From an uncultured Pelagibacteraceae bacterium (GTDB lineage Bacteria > Pseudomonadota > Alphaproteobacteria > Pelagibacterales > Pelagibacteraceae): a stretch of DNA of 64,000 nt. Made by a program: the position numbers and the translations under genes. Under the pieces are notes generated by a model. That model did not search any database. It was not told the DNA's origin and saw only the letters and a list, made by a program, of their open reading frames with translations. Shown in pieces: positions 1-9,976 of the stretch (position 1 is the first letter of the stretch; every line of letters starts with the position of its first letter). The stretch is taken from contig CACNTN010000002.1 in the NCBI GenBank assembly GCA_902623395.1, positions 62,001-126,000 of the forward strand, written 5' to 3'.

Positions 1-291
1 GGAGATTTGATTGCATTTACAAAAATGCGAAAAGGAAAATTCTATATTGGAGTGATGAGGACTGATGGAACCGGTGAAAGATTGCTTACTGAAAATTACT
101 ACCAGGAGGCACCTTCATGGTCGCCAAATGGAAGAGTATTGGTTTTTTATAGAGAGACAAAAGCTGGATCAAAGGGTGAAGGTTTTACTGCTAAATTATG
201 GTCGATTGATATAACTGGATATAACGAAAGAAGGCTTAAAACTGAAACAGATGCCTCAGACCCATCTTGGTCCTCTCTTTTATCAAAATAA
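1..291 (+). CDS. tolB: Tol-Pal system protein TolB, C-terminal part
   Basis: Only the last 96 residues are inside the window; the reading frame is open from base 1, so the gene starts upstream. The visible part holds beta-propeller (WD40-like) repeat signatures, with PSWSPNGR near the middle and a second blade ending in DPSWSS. TolB is a periplasmic protein that contacts Pal and TolA and helps keep the outer membrane attached during division. The gene stops 79 bases before pal, the usual tolB-pal order. The TTG at base 7 is not a believable start, because the blade sequence already runs from base 1. Confidence 0.93.
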   Translation, partial: GDLIAFTKMRKGKFYIGVMRTDGTGERLLTENYYQEAPSWSPNGRVLVFYRETKAGSKGEGFTAKLWSIDITGYNERRLKTETDASDPSWSSLLSK

Positions 292-295
292 GGGA

Positions 296-313
296 GTATT
301 TTATGTAAAATAC
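296..313. other. Short perfect inverted repeat between tolB and pal
   Basis: The 7-base arms GTATTTT (296-302) and AAAATAC (307-313) are separated by four bases, giving a small AU-rich hairpin or a dyad just after the tolB stop. There is no U-tract after it, so it is a poor intrinsic terminator. It could be an mRNA processing site or simply chance in AT-rich DNA. Confidence 0.3.
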
Positions 314-370
314 ACTTGAATAACATTCAATAATTTGAAATAAACCACAATAACAAACCCAGGGGAAAAA

Positions 371-847
371 ATGATATTTAATAAGAGTTTAAAAAATATA
401 TTACTAGTAATCTTTGCCACTTTAATTTTAAGTGCATGTTCTACTGCTAAAAAATCAGGAAATATAGATGGTGATGTATATACTGGAAAAGAAACAGTCG
501 AATACTTAGCATCAGGTGTTCCTGACAGAATATTTTTTGCAACAAATAAGTCATCTTTAACAACAGCTTCTAGAGCGACGCTAAGAAAGCAAGCAACATA
601 TTTAAGAAAAAATAAAAACCTTAATGTAACAATTGAAGGTCATGCTGACGAAAGAGGAACTCGAGAATATAACTTAGCTTTAGGTGAAAGACGAGCTAAT
701 GCTGCAAGAGACTATTTAATGACTTATGGAATTTCTGGTAAAAGACTTTCTGTAATTAGTTACGGTAAGGAGAAACCTGTTAATCCAGCTTCAACACCAT
801 TAGCGTGGTCACAAAACAGAAGATCAGTAACAGTTAAAGTAAACTAA
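371..847 (+). CDS. pal: Peptidoglycan-associated lipoprotein Pal
   Basis: This is a 158-residue outer-membrane lipoprotein that anchors the outer membrane to peptidoglycan and works with TolB. The N-terminus is a lipoprotein signal peptide ending in the lipobox LSAC, so Cys23 is the likely lipidated residue. The C-terminal half is an OmpA-like peptidoglycan-binding domain, with GHADERGTREYN and the following GERRA segment intact. The start is supported by a clear purine-rich ribosome binding site (AGGGGA at 361-366). A strong hairpin terminator follows the stop. The length is normal for the family. Confidence 0.97.
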   Translation: MIFNKSLKNILLVIFATLILSACSTAKKSGNIDGDVYTGKETVEYLASGVPDRIFFATNKSSLTTASRATLRKQATYLRKNKNLNVTIEGHADERGTREYNLALGERRANAARDYLMTYGISGKRLSVISYGKEKPVNPASTPLAWSQNRRSVTVKVN

Positions 848-864
848 TTAATCTTTACAATATC

Positions 865-903
865 AAGACCCCTTAATACTAAATATTGAGGGGTCTTTTT
901 TTT
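865..903 (+). terminator. Rho-independent terminator after pal
   Basis: The arms AAGACCCCT and AGGGGTCTT form a GC-rich stem, extended inward by a wobble pair and an AATA/TATT segment around a short loop. It is followed at once by a run of about eight T residues. This is a canonical intrinsic terminator placed 18 bases after the pal stop codon. It implies that cpoB is partly uncoupled from pal transcription. Confidence 0.9.
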
Positions 904-930
904 GCCATTATATAAAATTAATAATTAAGA

Positions 931-1893
931 ATGTTTAAACGACTCAAAATAAATATATTTTTTTTGGTAATAGCATTTAGCTTTTCTATAAACAATGTTT
1001 TTGCTGAAGAAGAGGAAATATATTTAAAATCAATTTCTGATCAGATACAAGTAATTACAAAAGATCTTAAAACTTTAGAAAAAGCTGTTTATGAGAAGTC
1101 AGACATAGTTTCTTTAAAACCCACTAACTCAATCAAGTCAGATGGACTAAATGAGGATATCATGACTAAACATCTTTTAAAATTAAATGAGATAGAAAAC
1201 CAATTTAGAGAATTAACTAATAAATTTGAAGAAGTTAATTTTAAATTAGATAAGTTATCTACTCGCGTTACAAAAATTCAATCAGACACTCAATTAAGAT
1301 TTTCAGACATTGAAAGCGGTTCTAATAACTTAGCAAAAAAAAATCAAGCAGCTCTTCCTGGTTCAAGTAAACCCCAAGATTTTGGAGCAGCACCAGGATA
1401 TCAAACTAACAACTTACCTAAAGAACAATCAATCAATTCAGTTGAAAGCGCCCAAACAGTAATTTCAGAAGAACCAGAAAAAAGGGATTCTTTATTGCCT
1501 GATAAATCTGCTGAAGAACAATATGACTTTGCGGTGAGTTTTATGAAAATCGGAGATTATGAAACCGCAGAATTTGCCTTAAGAGAATTTATAGATAAAA
1601 ATAAAGACCATGATTTAGCGGGAAGTGCGCAATACTGGTATGGAGAAACTTTTAGAATAAGACAATTATATTCTGATGCTGCAACGGCTTATCTCGATGG
1701 TTATCAGAATTATCCTAAAAGTAAAAAGGCTCCAGATAATCTTTTAAAGTTAGGAATTACTATGGTTCAATTAGGTGAAAAAGATCAAGGTTGTAAAATG
1801 ATTTCAGGATTAAAAAAAGAATACCCAAAAGCTAGTAAGTCTGTGTTACAAAAAGCTCTATATGAGCAAAAAAAATTCAAGTGTAAATCTTAA
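931..1893 (+). CDS. cpoB: Cell division coordinator CpoB (YbgF)
   Basis: This 320-residue periplasmic protein ends the tol-pal cluster. It has a signal peptide (residues 1-25, ending near VFA), a coiled-coil segment (about 30-130), a low-complexity linker rich in Ser, Asn and Gln, and C-terminal TPR repeats (about 195-315) containing AQYWYGE and DAATAYLDGY. CpoB/YbgF proteins link the Tol machine to peptidoglycan synthesis at the septum. Position after pal and domain order make the call secure. Its 3' end overlaps the start of tilS by 32 bases. Confidence 0.93.
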   Translation: MFKRLKINIFFLVIAFSFSINNVFAEEEEIYLKSISDQIQVITKDLKTLEKAVYEKSDIVSLKPTNSIKSDGLNEDIMTKHLLKLNEIENQFRELTNKFEEVNFKLDKLSTRVTKIQSDTQLRFSDIESGSNNLAKKNQAALPGSSKPQDFGAAPGYQTNNLPKEQSINSVESAQTVISEEPEKRDSLLPDKSAEEQYDFAVSFMKIGDYETAEFALREFIDKNKDHDLAGSAQYWYGETFRIRQLYSDAATAYLDGYQNYPKSKKAPDNLLKLGITMVQLGEKDQGCKMISGLKKEYPKASKSVLQKALYEQKKFKCKS

Positions 1894-2881
1894 AAACGGG
1901 TTTAAAAATTTTAAAGATTTATCAATTATTTTTAATAAGTTTAGAGAAAAACTAGATTCATTAAATAAAAAGAGGTATTTAGTTGCCGTATCAGGTGGTC
2001 CTGATAGTCTAGCACTAACCGCGCTAACTAAAGCATATAACAATTTTAAAAAAACAGAATTTCACTATATTTTAATAAATCATAATATTAGAAAAAATTC
2101 TCATCAAGAGGGAAAAAAAGTCAAAAAATTATTAAAAAAAAAAAAAATAAACCTTAAAATCATTTTAAACAAAAACAAGATAACAAAAAATGTTCAGGCA
2201 GAAGCTAGAAATGCTAGATACGAATTTCTGGTCAAATATTGTATTAAACACAGAATAAAAATAATCCTTACCGCCCATAACTTAGAGGATCAGGTAGAGA
2301 CTTTTTTTATAAGACTTTCTAGAGGAAGCGGCTTGAAAGGCCTTTCTTCAATGAAAACTTTAAATGAAATTAATAGAGGTGTACATTTATTTAGACCTGT
2401 TCTTGATATAAAAAAAAAATATCTAATAAAGATTTCAAAAAATATTTTTGGTAACTACATTAAAGATCCATCAAATAATGATAAAAAGTATTTGAGAACA
2501 AAGATCAGAGGTTTAAAAAAACCTTTAGAAAAAAGTGGAATAAAATACGAACAAATTTTCAAGTCCATAAATAACTTATCTATAAGCAAAGTCACGTTAG
2601 AGAATTACTTAACAAGGATTTTTAAAGAATTAATTATAAAAAATAAGAAAGAAATATTTATTAATTTTAAAAAATATAAAGAACTTGGCAATGATATAAA
2701 GATCGCTCTTATAAATCACTCAATTAAACATCTTAAAAAAAATTACTATGATTTAAGATCTAAAAAAGTGACAAATTTGATTCAAAGTTTAAATAAAAGG
2801 GATTTCAAGAAGTATACTCTTGGAGGCTGCATTTTTTTCAAAAAAGGCGAAAATTTATGTCTAAAAATTGAAAAAATATAA
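1862..2881 (+). CDS. tilS: tRNA(Ile)-lysidine synthase TilS
   Basis: TilS converts C34 of tRNA-Ile(CAU) to lysidine using ATP and lysine, so that the tRNA reads AUA. That is a heavily used codon in a genome this AT-rich. The N-type PP-loop SGGPDS is at residues 44-49, and the downstream TAHNLEDQVET segment is conserved. At 339 residues it is shorter than the E. coli enzyme, with a reduced C-terminal part. The ATG at 1862 lies inside cpoB; no better start precedes the PP-loop. The frame contains an unbroken run of 14 A residues (2134-2147). Confidence 0.95.
   Translation: MSKKNSSVNLKNGFKNFKDLSIIFNKFREKLDSLNKKRYLVAVSGGPDSLALTALTKAYNNFKKTEFHYILINHNIRKNSHQEGKKVKKLLKKKKINLKIILNKNKITKNVQAEARNARYEFLVKYCIKHRIKIILTAHNLEDQVETFFIRLSRGSGLKGLSSMKTLNEINRGVHLFRPVLDIKKKYLIKISKNIFGNYIKDPSNNDKKYLRTKIRGLKKPLEKSGIKYEQIFKSINNLSISKVTLENYLTRIFKELIIKNKKEIFINFKKYKELGNDIKIALINHSIKHLKKNYYDLRSKKVTNLIQSLNKRDFKKYTLGGCIFFKKGENLCLKIEKI
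2134..2147 (+). repeat. A14 homopolymer inside tilS
   Basis: Fourteen consecutive A residues encode the end of a Leu codon, four Lys codons and the start of an Ile codon in the tilS frame. Such tracts can cause polymerase slippage in replication or transcription, and they also attract sequencing length errors. The frame reads through correctly at this length. Confidence 0.9.
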
Positions 2882-2980
2882 TTTTTTACGAAAATTGTAC
2901 ACTATTTGTCTTATTTACAACTAATTATTATCTACAATATACTTGTTTATTATCAATTAATAATTATTTAAGTAGTAATA

Positions 2981-4876
2981 ATGAATGTTAAAAATTTAAT
3001 AATGTGGGTCATAATTGTCTTGCTTTCAGTAGGACTTTTCAACATGTTTCAAGACCCAAATAAGATAAATGCTGAAAGAAATAAGTTGCCTTTTTCAAAT
3101 TTTTTAAACGAAGTTGAGGCAGGAAGAGTTGTTGAAGTTCAAATTCAAGGCAATAATATTTCAGGAGTTTTAGCTGACGGTAAAACATTTAAAACTTATT
3201 CTCCTAATTATCCTGAACTGGTAGATAAACTATCATCAAATGGAGTCAGTATTGTAGCATCTCCTCAAGAAGATAAGATGCCTTCTCTATTAGGTATTTT
3301 ATTATCGTGGTTTCCCATGCTTTTACTAATAGGCGTATGGATATTTTTTATGCGTCAAATGCAGGGAGGTAAAGGTGGCGCAATGGGATTTGGAAGATCT
3401 AAAGCCAAATTATTAAATGAAGCACAAGGAAAAGTTACATTTAACGATGTTGCGGGCGTTGAAGAAGCAAAAGAAGAAGTAGAAGAGATAGTTGAATTTT
3501 TAAAAGATCCAAAAAAATTTAGTAGACTAGGTGGAAAAATACCAAAGGGTGCTTTATTAATTGGTCCTCCAGGAACAGGAAAAACTTTATTAGCCAAAGC
3601 AATAGCCGGAGAGGCCAACGTACCATTTTTCTCAATCTCAGGATCTGACTTTGTAGAAATGTTTGTTGGAGTTGGTGCATCAAGAGTAAGAGATATGTTC
3701 GAACAAGGAAAAAAACATTCACCTTGTATCATATTCATAGATGAGATTGATGCAGTTGGGAGAAGCAGAGGCGCAGGATTGGGTGGAGGAAACGATGAGA
3801 GAGAGCAGACTCTAAACCAACTACTTGTTGAGATGGATGGTTTTGATACAAATGAGGGAATAATTTTAATCGCAGCAACTAATAGGCCAGACGTATTAGA
3901 TCCTGCTCTATTGAGACCTGGTAGATTTGATAGACAGGTAGTAGTAGGTAACCCAGATATAATAGGTAGAGAAGCAATTTTAAAAGTTCATGTAAAAAAA
4001 ATTAATACAGGTCCAGACGTTAAACTTAGAACTATTGCAAGAGGTACGCCAGGTTTTTCTGGAGCCGATTTAGCTAATTTAGTAAATGAGTCTGCATTGT
4101 TAGCTGCAAGAAAAAATAAAAGAGTTGTAACTATGTCTGACATAGAGGAAGCAAAAGATAAAGTAATGATGGGAGCTGAAAGAAGATCTATGGTTATGTC
4201 GGAGGATGAAAAAAAACTTACTGCATATCATGAAGGCGGCCATGCAATAGTTGCGCTTAACGAGAAAGCTTCAGATCCAATTCATAAAGCAACAATTATA
4301 CCTAGGGGAAGAGCATTAGGAATGGTTATGAGATTACCAGAAAGAGACCAGTTATCAGTAACTAGAGAAAAAATGCATTCTGATATAGCTGTGGCTATGG
4401 GAGGAAGAATCGCAGAGGAAATAATTTTTGGACATGACAAAGTAACTTCAGGAGCTTCTTCAGATATAGATATGGTAACTAAGATGGCTAAAAACATGGT
4501 AACTAAATATGGTATGAGCACTGAATTAGGTACTATTGCTTATGGTGAAAATGAAGAGGAAGTATTTTTAGGAAGATCGGTTACAAAACAGCAAAATATG
4601 TCTGAGGATACCGCAAAAAAAATTGACGCAGAAGTAAAGAAAATAGTAGATAAAGGATATGAGAGAGCTAGAAAAGTTCTTACCGAAAAAATTGACGATC
4701 TACATAAAATTGCAAAAGCTCTTTTAATTTATGAAACTTTATCCGGAGATGAAATAAGAGATTTAATAATAAAAAATATAAAGCCAACTAGATCTTTTAA
4801 AGAGGAAGATGAGATTGATGGTAAATCATCCTCAGCTCTTGGATCTCTAGGATTAAAACCTAAGCCTGCAGTTTAA
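2981..4876 (+). CDS. ftsH: ATP-dependent zinc metalloprotease FtsH
   Basis: FtsH is a membrane-anchored AAA+ protease that removes damaged membrane proteins and, in many proteobacteria, the heat-shock sigma factor RpoH. Two membrane segments (about 7-25 and 105-125) flank a periplasmic domain. The Walker A motif GPPGTGKT is at residues 195-202, followed by Walker B (IIFIDEID) and the second region of homology with RPGRFDR. The zinc-binding HEGGH is at 417-421. The length of 631 residues is typical. The gap of 99 AT-rich bases upstream is long for this genome and probably holds its promoter. The folP'-glmM frame follows after 5 bases. Confidence 0.98.
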   Translation: MNVKNLIMWVIIVLLSVGLFNMFQDPNKINAERNKLPFSNFLNEVEAGRVVEVQIQGNNISGVLADGKTFKTYSPNYPELVDKLSSNGVSIVASPQEDKMPSLLGILLSWFPMLLLIGVWIFFMRQMQGGKGGAMGFGRSKAKLLNEAQGKVTFNDVAGVEEAKEEVEEIVEFLKDPKKFSRLGGKIPKGALLIGPPGTGKTLLAKAIAGEANVPFFSISGSDFVEMFVGVGASRVRDMFEQGKKHSPCIIFIDEIDAVGRSRGAGLGGGNDEREQTLNQLLVEMDGFDTNEGIILIAATNRPDVLDPALLRPGRFDRQVVVGNPDIIGREAILKVHVKKINTGPDVKLRTIARGTPGFSGADLANLVNESALLAARKNKRVVTMSDIEEAKDKVMMGAERRSMVMSEDEKKLTAYHEGGHAIVALNEKASDPIHKATIIPRGRALGMVMRLPERDQLSVTREKMHSDIAVAMGGRIAEEIIFGHDKVTSGASSDIDMVTKMAKNMVTKYGMSTELGTIAYGENEEEVFLGRSVTKQQNMSEDTAKKIDAEVKKIVDKGYERARKVLTEKIDDLHKIAKALLIYETLSGDEIRDLIIKNIKPTRSFKEEDEIDGKSSSALGSLGLKPKPAV

Positions 4877-4881
4877 AAAAA

Positions 4882-6945
4882 ATGAAAAAATATTACACAC
4901 GTGCGTGTAATTTTTTTTATGGCTCCAACTCAAAAAAATTAGTTAAAAAAAATTTTAATCTTCCATTATGTGGTGATAGCTCAATTTCATTCAATCAAAT
5001 TGAGATTTTCACTAAAGACAAAAAAAAAGTAAATTCCAAAATTATAAATATTAAAAATATTAATAAGCTTCCTATTAATATTAGGAAAAAAGTATTTAAA
5101 GACATAAAGCAAATTACTGCAAAAAGAGAATTTTTAAGAAATAAAAACCATATACTTATGGGGATTTTAAATTTAACACCCGATAGTTTCTCTGATGGTG
5201 GTAAATTTAATTCTGCACGAAAAGCCAATAAACGAATTAAAAATATGATTGAAGCCGGGGCAGATATTATTGATGTAGGAGGGGAGTCAACAAGACCTGG
5301 GTCAAAAATTATTCCTGAAGAAACTGAGCTTAAAAGAGTTAAAGATGTAATAAAGAAATTTAAAACAAAATATTCTAAAACTTTAATGTCTATTGACACA
5401 AGAAAATCAATGATTATGAACTTTGCAATAAATCATAATGTAGATATTGTAAATGATGTGTCTTGTTTTAAATTTGATCCAAGATCTCTTGAAACTATTA
5501 AAAATAAAAAATTATGGAAAATAATTCATCATATGCAGGGAACACCTCAGAATATGCAAATCAATCCAAAATATCATAATGTTTTATTAGATATTTACGA
5601 CTTTTTTGAAAGAGAAATTAAAAAGTATTTTGGAACTGATGGGATAAGAGGTACAGTTAATATCGGCAATATTAATGGTGAAAAATTTTTTAAATTTGGT
5701 TTAGCTGTAGGGACTTATTTTAAGAATTTAAAGAAAAAAAAACAGGTAGCGATTATTGCAAAAGACACTCGATTATCTGGATACGCCCTTGAACCAGCTT
5801 TAGTTTCAGGCTTAGCATCTGCAGGAATGCATATATTCACATTAGGACCACTTCCAACAAATGGCTTAGCTATGCTTACCAAAAAAATGGGAGCAAATCT
5901 TGGAATTATGATAACTGCTTCACATAATCCATTTCACGATAATGGGCTTAAATTATTTGGGCCAGATGGAATGAAATTATCGGATAAGATTGAAAAAAAA
6001 ATTGAAAACTTAATTGATACTAAAACTATAAGTCATTTATCCGAACCAAAATCATTAGGAAGAGTAAAAAGGCTAGAAGATGGTAATGAAAGGTATATAA
6101 GCATATTAAAAAGTAATTTTCCGAGAGACTTCAGCCTTAAAGGTATGCGATTAGTTTTAGACTGTGCTAATGGTGCGGGATATAAATCTGCTCCAAAAAT
6201 ACTTTCTGATCTAGGAGCAAAAGTTTTTTCAATAGGAGTTAAACCAAACGGCTTAAATATTAATTACAATTGTGGATCAACATTTCCAGAAATATTGAGA
6301 AAATATGTAAAAAAATTTAGAGCAGACCTTGGTATTGCGCTTGATGGTGATGCAGATAGGGTGATTATGTGTGATGAGAAAGCTCAAATTATTGATGGAG
6401 ATCAAATAATTGCAATGATAGCTAGCAGATGGAAAAGGAAAAAAATTTTGAAAGGTGGAGTAATCGGAACTCTTATGTCAAACTACGGTTTGGAAAAATT
6501 TTTTTTAAGTGAAAAGATTAATTTTAAGCGGTCAAAAGTTGGTGATAGATATGTTAAAGAAATGATGAAAAAATGCGATTATAATTTAGGTGGTGAACAG
6601 TCTGGTCATATCATATTAGGTAAGTTTGCTACTACTGGTGACGGTTTGTTAGTTGCTCTTGAAACTTTGTTTGCATTAAGAAAAGGTAAGTTGGCAAGTG
6701 AAATGTTTAAGGTATATGAATCAGTCCCTCAAAAACTTTTAAATATCAAAGTTAAAGATAAAAAAATAATTAATTCTAAAAAGTGTAAGCAAGCTATTAA
6801 AATAGCAAATAAACTAATAAAAAATAAAGGCAGATTGTTAGTTAGACCGTCAGGAACAGAGCCGAAAGTAAGAATAATGTGTGAATCATTAAATATTTCT
6901 TTAATGAATGAGTGCATAAGTATGGTTAAAAAAACAATTCACTAA
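4882..6945 (+). CDS. glmM: Fused frame: truncated dihydropteroate synthase (FolP) joined to phosphoglucosamine mutase (GlmM)
   Basis: This single 687-codon frame has two parts. Residues 1 to about 246 are FolP: an alphaproteobacterial N-terminal extension, then MGILNLTPDSFSDGG, DVGGESTRPGS, SIDTRKS, VNDVS and HHMQGTP. The FolP part stops near FFEREI and lacks the C-terminal third, including the DPGIGFGK segment, the SRKS lysine and the RxH end that complete the active site. From residue 247 the protein is GlmM from its normal first residues (KKYFGTDGIRGT), with the phosphoserine loop TASHNP (Ser347), the metal site DGDADR (488-493) and RPSGTEPK. GlmM has no ATG of its own, since the Met codon position is ATT at the join. 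GlmM (glucosamine-6-P to glucosamine-1-P) should work as the C-terminal domain; FolP activity is doubtful. A real deletion or an assembly error would both produce this. Confidence 0.9.
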   Translation: MKKYYTRACNFFYGSNSKKLVKKNFNLPLCGDSSISFNQIEIFTKDKKKVNSKIINIKNINKLPINIRKKVFKDIKQITAKREFLRNKNHILMGILNLTPDSFSDGGKFNSARKANKRIKNMIEAGADIIDVGGESTRPGSKIIPEETELKRVKDVIKKFKTKYSKTLMSIDTRKSMIMNFAINHNVDIVNDVSCFKFDPRSLETIKNKKLWKIIHHMQGTPQNMQINPKYHNVLLDIYDFFEREIKKYFGTDGIRGTVNIGNINGEKFFKFGLAVGTYFKNLKKKKQVAIIAKDTRLSGYALEPALVSGLASAGMHIFTLGPLPTNGLAMLTKKMGANLGIMITASHNPFHDNGLKLFGPDGMKLSDKIEKKIENLIDTKTISHLSEPKSLGRVKRLEDGNERYISILKSNFPRDFSLKGMRLVLDCANGAGYKSAPKILSDLGAKVFSIGVKPNGLNINYNCGSTFPEILRKYVKKFRADLGIALDGDADRVIMCDEKAQIIDGDQIIAMIASRWKRKKILKGGVIGTLMSNYGLEKFFLSEKINFKRSKVGDRYVKEMMKKCDYNLGGEQSGHIILGKFATTGDGLLVALETLFALRKGKLASEMFKVYESVPQKLLNIKVKDKKIINSKKCKQAIKIANKLIKNKGRLLVRPSGTEPKVRIMCESLNISLMNECISMVKKTIH

Positions 6946-6948
6946 AAC

Positions 6949-7761
6949 ATGAATCCCAGATCAAAAGTTCTAATTATTGCAGGTTCGGACTCCTCTGGTG
7001 GGGCTGGCATTCAAGCGGATATCAAAACCGTAACGTCGTTAGGTAGTTATGCTATGACTGCCATCACTGCCATCACAGCACAAAATACTACAGGAGTAAA
7101 ATCAATAGTCGCAATAAAACCAAAAGAAATATCTAATCAAATAGATTTTTCAGCTAAAGACATAAGACCTAATGCAGTGAAGATAGGAATGCTGCACTCA
7201 AAGCAGGTTATTCAAGCTGTAATAAAGTCTTTAAATAAAATTAAAATAAAAAAAGTAGTTCTTGATCCTGTTATGGTTGCAAAAGGTGGTGCAAAACTTA
7301 TCAATAACGCTGCTATTATTCTCATAAAAAACAAATTAATAAAGAATACTTTTTTAATAACACCAAATATTCCTGAAGCAGAAATCTTAACGAAAATAAA
7401 GATAAAATCTACTAAAGATATGATAAAAGCAGCAAAAATTTTGATTAGATTAGGTGCTAAAAATGTTTTGATTAAAGGAGGGCATTTAAAGTCAAAACGA
7501 ATGAATGATATTTTGTTAAATAAAAAAATTATTAGAGTATTCACTAGTAAAAAATACATCACAAAAAATACTCATGGTACTGGGTGCACTTTATCGACTG
7601 CAATAACAACATATTTATCATGTGGAAAAGATTTGATTAAATCTTGTGAGCTTGGAATTAAATATGTTAATGAAGCAATTAAATCAAATCTAAATTTAGG
7701 AAAAGGAAACGGCCCGATTAATCATTTAAATTCATTCACTATAAATAAAAATTTTAAATAA
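6949..7761 (+). CDS. thiD: Hydroxymethylpyrimidine/phosphomethylpyrimidine kinase ThiD
   Basis: ThiD phosphorylates 4-amino-5-hydroxymethyl-2-methylpyrimidine (HMP) and then HMP-phosphate for thiamine synthesis. The ribokinase-like fold is recognisable from [14 protein letters not shown] at the N-terminus, the KIGML segment, [10 protein letters not shown] and the C-terminal anion-hole motif [10 protein letters not shown] with the catalytic Cys/Gly region. The length of 270 residues is normal. SAR11 is known to lack de novo HMP synthesis and to take up HMP or a related pyrimidine, so this kinase would act on imported precursor. It lies 3 bases after glmM, and its stop overlaps the purA start by one base (TAATG). 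Confidence 0.96.
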   Translation: MNPRSKVLIIAGSDSSGGAGIQADIKTVTSLGSYAMTAITAITAQNTTGVKSIVAIKPKEISNQIDFSAKDIRPNAVKIGMLHSKQVIQAVIKSLNKIKIKKVVLDPVMVAKGGAKLINNAAIILIKNKLIKNTFLITPNIPEAEILTKIKIKSTKDMIKAAKILIRLGAKNVLIKGGHLKSKRMNDILLNKKIIRVFTSKKYITKNTHGTGCTLSTAITTYLSCGKDLIKSCELGIKYVNEAIKSNLNLGKGNGPINHLNSFTINKNFK

Positions 7762-9053
7762 TGAAAAATGTAGTAGTAGTAGGATCACAGTGGGGAGACG
7801 AAGGCAAGGGAAAAATAGTTGACTGGTTGTCAAGTGAAGCTGATGTAGTTGTGAGGTTTCAAGGTGGTCATAACGCTGGACATACTCTAGTTATAGATAA
7901 GAAGGTATTTAAACTAAGATTATTGCCATCAGGTATAGTTAGAAAAGGGAAAATTTCAATTCTTGGAAATGGAGTTGTAATTGATCCATGGGCTCTTTTA
8001 AGTGAAATAGATGAAATAAAAAAACAAGGTATAGAGGTAACAAATGAAAATTTTATGATATCTGAATCTGCATCACTTATTCTACCATTTCATCAAGAAA
8101 TGGATGTGATTAGAGAAGACGCTGCGGGAAAAGAAAAAATCGGTACTACTAGAAGAGGTATTGGCCCTTGTTATGAGGATAAAGTTGGCAGGAGATCAAT
8201 AAGAGTCATGGATTTAAGATCAGAGAGCAACCTAGATAATAGGCTAGAAAATGTTTTGCTTCATCATAACGCGATTAGAAAAGGCCTGAATAAGAAAATT
8301 TACGAAAAAGATGAACTGAAAAAAAAATTACTTAAAATAGCTCCAGAAATTTTAAAGTTTGCACAACCCATATGGTCTAAATTAGACCAGTATAATAACG
8401 ATAGGAAAAAAATATTATTTGAAGGTGCTCAAGGAATTTTATTAGACGTTGATCATGGCACTTATCCGTATGTAACTTCATCTAACACTGTACCAGCTAT
8501 GGCAGCTACCGGTTCTGGTTCTGGCCCAAATAAAATTAGTTATGTGTTAGGGATAACTAAAGCTTACACAACTAGAGTAGGCAGCGGACCGTTTCCGACA
8601 GAATTAAATGATGAAATTGGTGAAAATCTAGGAAGAAGAGGAAAAGAATTTGGAACCGTGACAGCCAGAAAAAGAAGATGTGGTTGGTTTGACGGAGTTT
8701 TAGTGCGTCAAACTATTAAAATTTCAGGAATTAATGGAATAGCACTTACTAAATTAGATGTATTAGATGAGCTTGATGAGATTAAGATGTGTGTTGAATA
8801 TGAGCTTAATGGAAAAAAAATTGATTATTTACCAGCAGTTTCTGAAGACCAATTTAATGTAAAACCAATTTATAAAATATTTCCAGGCTGGAAATCTAAT
8901 ACTAAAGGAGTAAGAACTTTTAAAGATTTACCCGATAATGCCAAAAGATATATTCATGCTTTAGAAGATTTTATTGGAGCTAGAATATCGAGTATTTCTA
9001 CAAGCCCCGAAAGAGACGATACAATTTTAGTTGAAGATCCCTTTAATAGTTAA
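7761..9053 (+). CDS. purA: Adenylosuccinate synthetase PurA
   Basis: PurA makes adenylosuccinate from IMP, aspartate and GTP, the first committed step to AMP. The GTP-binding loop [11 protein letters not shown] is at residues 8-18, followed by [19 protein letters not shown], and the EGAQG segment. The Asp and IMP loops [13 protein letters not shown] and TKLDVLD are near the C-terminus. The length of 430 residues is standard. The IMP branch partners guaB and guaA are at the other end of the window. Its TAA stop shares the TTAA tetramer with the stop of the convergent rpoH. Confidence 0.98.
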   Translation: MKNVVVVGSQWGDEGKGKIVDWLSSEADVVVRFQGGHNAGHTLVIDKKVFKLRLLPSGIVRKGKISILGNGVVIDPWALLSEIDEIKKQGIEVTNENFMISESASLILPFHQEMDVIREDAAGKEKIGTTRRGIGPCYEDKVGRRSIRVMDLRSESNLDNRLENVLLHHNAIRKGLNKKIYEKDELKKKLLKIAPEILKFAQPIWSKLDQYNNDRKKILFEGAQGILLDVDHGTYPYVTSSNTVPAMAATGSGSGPNKISYVLGITKAYTTRVGSGPFPTELNDEIGENLGRRGKEFGTVTARKRRCGWFDGVLVRQTIKISGINGIALTKLDVLDELDEIKMCVEYELNGKKIDYLPAVSEDQFNVKPIYKIFPGWKSNTKGVRTFKDLPDNAKRYIHALEDFIGARISSISTSPERDDTILVEDPFNS

Positions 9054-9946
9054 CCTGCAGGCAATAAGTTTTTCGACTTACTAGCATTGATCATAGATTT
9101 TTGTAATTTTTCAAAGGCTTTTGTTTCGATTTGCCTAATTCTTTCTCTACTAATCTTATATTTTTTACTTAATTCTTCTAAAGTTTTTGGTTCTTCCGTA
9201 AGTCTTCTTTCACTAATTATTTCCTTCTCCCTATCATTTAAAATTTTCATAGCACTATTTAATAATTCTTTTTTATCATCGTACTCTTGTTTTTGCGAAA
9301 CTAATAATTCTTGATCAAGACTATCGTCAACCAGCCAGTCTTGCCATTCATCGGTCTCACCATTCTTAATTGGATCATTTAATGACTTTTCTTGACCCAT
9401 CATTCTTCGATTCATATTTATAACCTCATGAGATTCTACATCTAATCTTTTAGATATTTCATTCACCTGCTCATCCTTTAAATCTCCATCTTGACCAGGT
9501 GCAATCTGACTTTTAAGTTTTTTTAAATTAAAGAAAAGTTTTTTCTGCGCAGTTGTTGTTCCCATTTTTACTAAACTCCATGATCTTAGCACATATTCTT
9601 GTATAGCAGCTTTAATCCACCACATAGCGTAAGTTGCAAGCCTAAAACCTTTATCAGGATCAAACTTTTTTACAGCTTGCATTAATCCTAGGTTTCCTTC
9701 AGAAATTAATTCATTTACAGGAAGACCATAACCACGATATCCCATAGCAATTTTTGCAACCAATCTTAAATGACTTGTTACTAATTTATGTGCAGCTTTT
9801 AAATTACCATTCTCTCTCCAGTTTTTAGCAAGCATGTATTCCTCCTCAGCATCAAGCATAGGAAACTTTTTGATTTGTGCTAAATAAATTGAAAGACCAC
9901 CAGAAGTTGGTATTGGTAAATTGCTGATTTGATTTTTTTCACTCAT
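9050..9946 (-). CDS. rpoH: RNA polymerase heat-shock sigma factor RpoH (sigma-32)
   Basis: This 298-residue sigma-70-family protein directs transcription of chaperone and protease genes. It has region 2 ([20 protein letters not shown], then [21 protein letters not shown]), the RpoH box near [12 protein letters not shown] that separates RpoH from RpoD, and a C-terminal region 4 helix-turn-helix ending in [16 protein letters not shown]. Sigma region 1.1 is absent, as expected for RpoH. It lies 30 bases downstream of rluD on the same strand, a pairing seen in other alphaproteobacteria. FtsH, a known RpoH-degrading protease in other proteobacteria, is nearby. Confidence 0.97.
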   Translation of the reverse strand: MSEKNQISNLPIPTSGGLSIYLAQIKKFPMLDAEEEYMLAKNWRENGNLKAAHKLVTSHLRLVAKIAMGYRGYGLPVNELISEGNLGLMQAVKKFDPDKGFRLATYAMWWIKAAIQEYVLRSWSLVKMGTTTAQKKLFFNLKKLKSQIAPGQDGDLKDEQVNEISKRLDVESHEVINMNRRMMGQEKSLNDPIKNGETDEWQDWLVDDSLDQELLVSQKQEYDDKKELLNSAMKILNDREKEIISERRLTEEPKTLEELSKKYKISRERIRQIETKAFEKLQKSMINASKSKNLLPAG

Positions 9947-9976
9947 ATTTTTTACTTATATATTAAATTTTCTAAT

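Noticed and set aside
3355..3738. Open frame antisense to ftsH
   Set aside because: It is a shadow of the conserved AAA domain and has no start context or recognisable domain.
5617..5625. Separate GlmM translation start at the ATT codon of the fusion junction
   Set aside because: ATT is a very rare start, no ribosome site precedes it, and the frame is already open from the FolP side. The simple reading is one fused protein.
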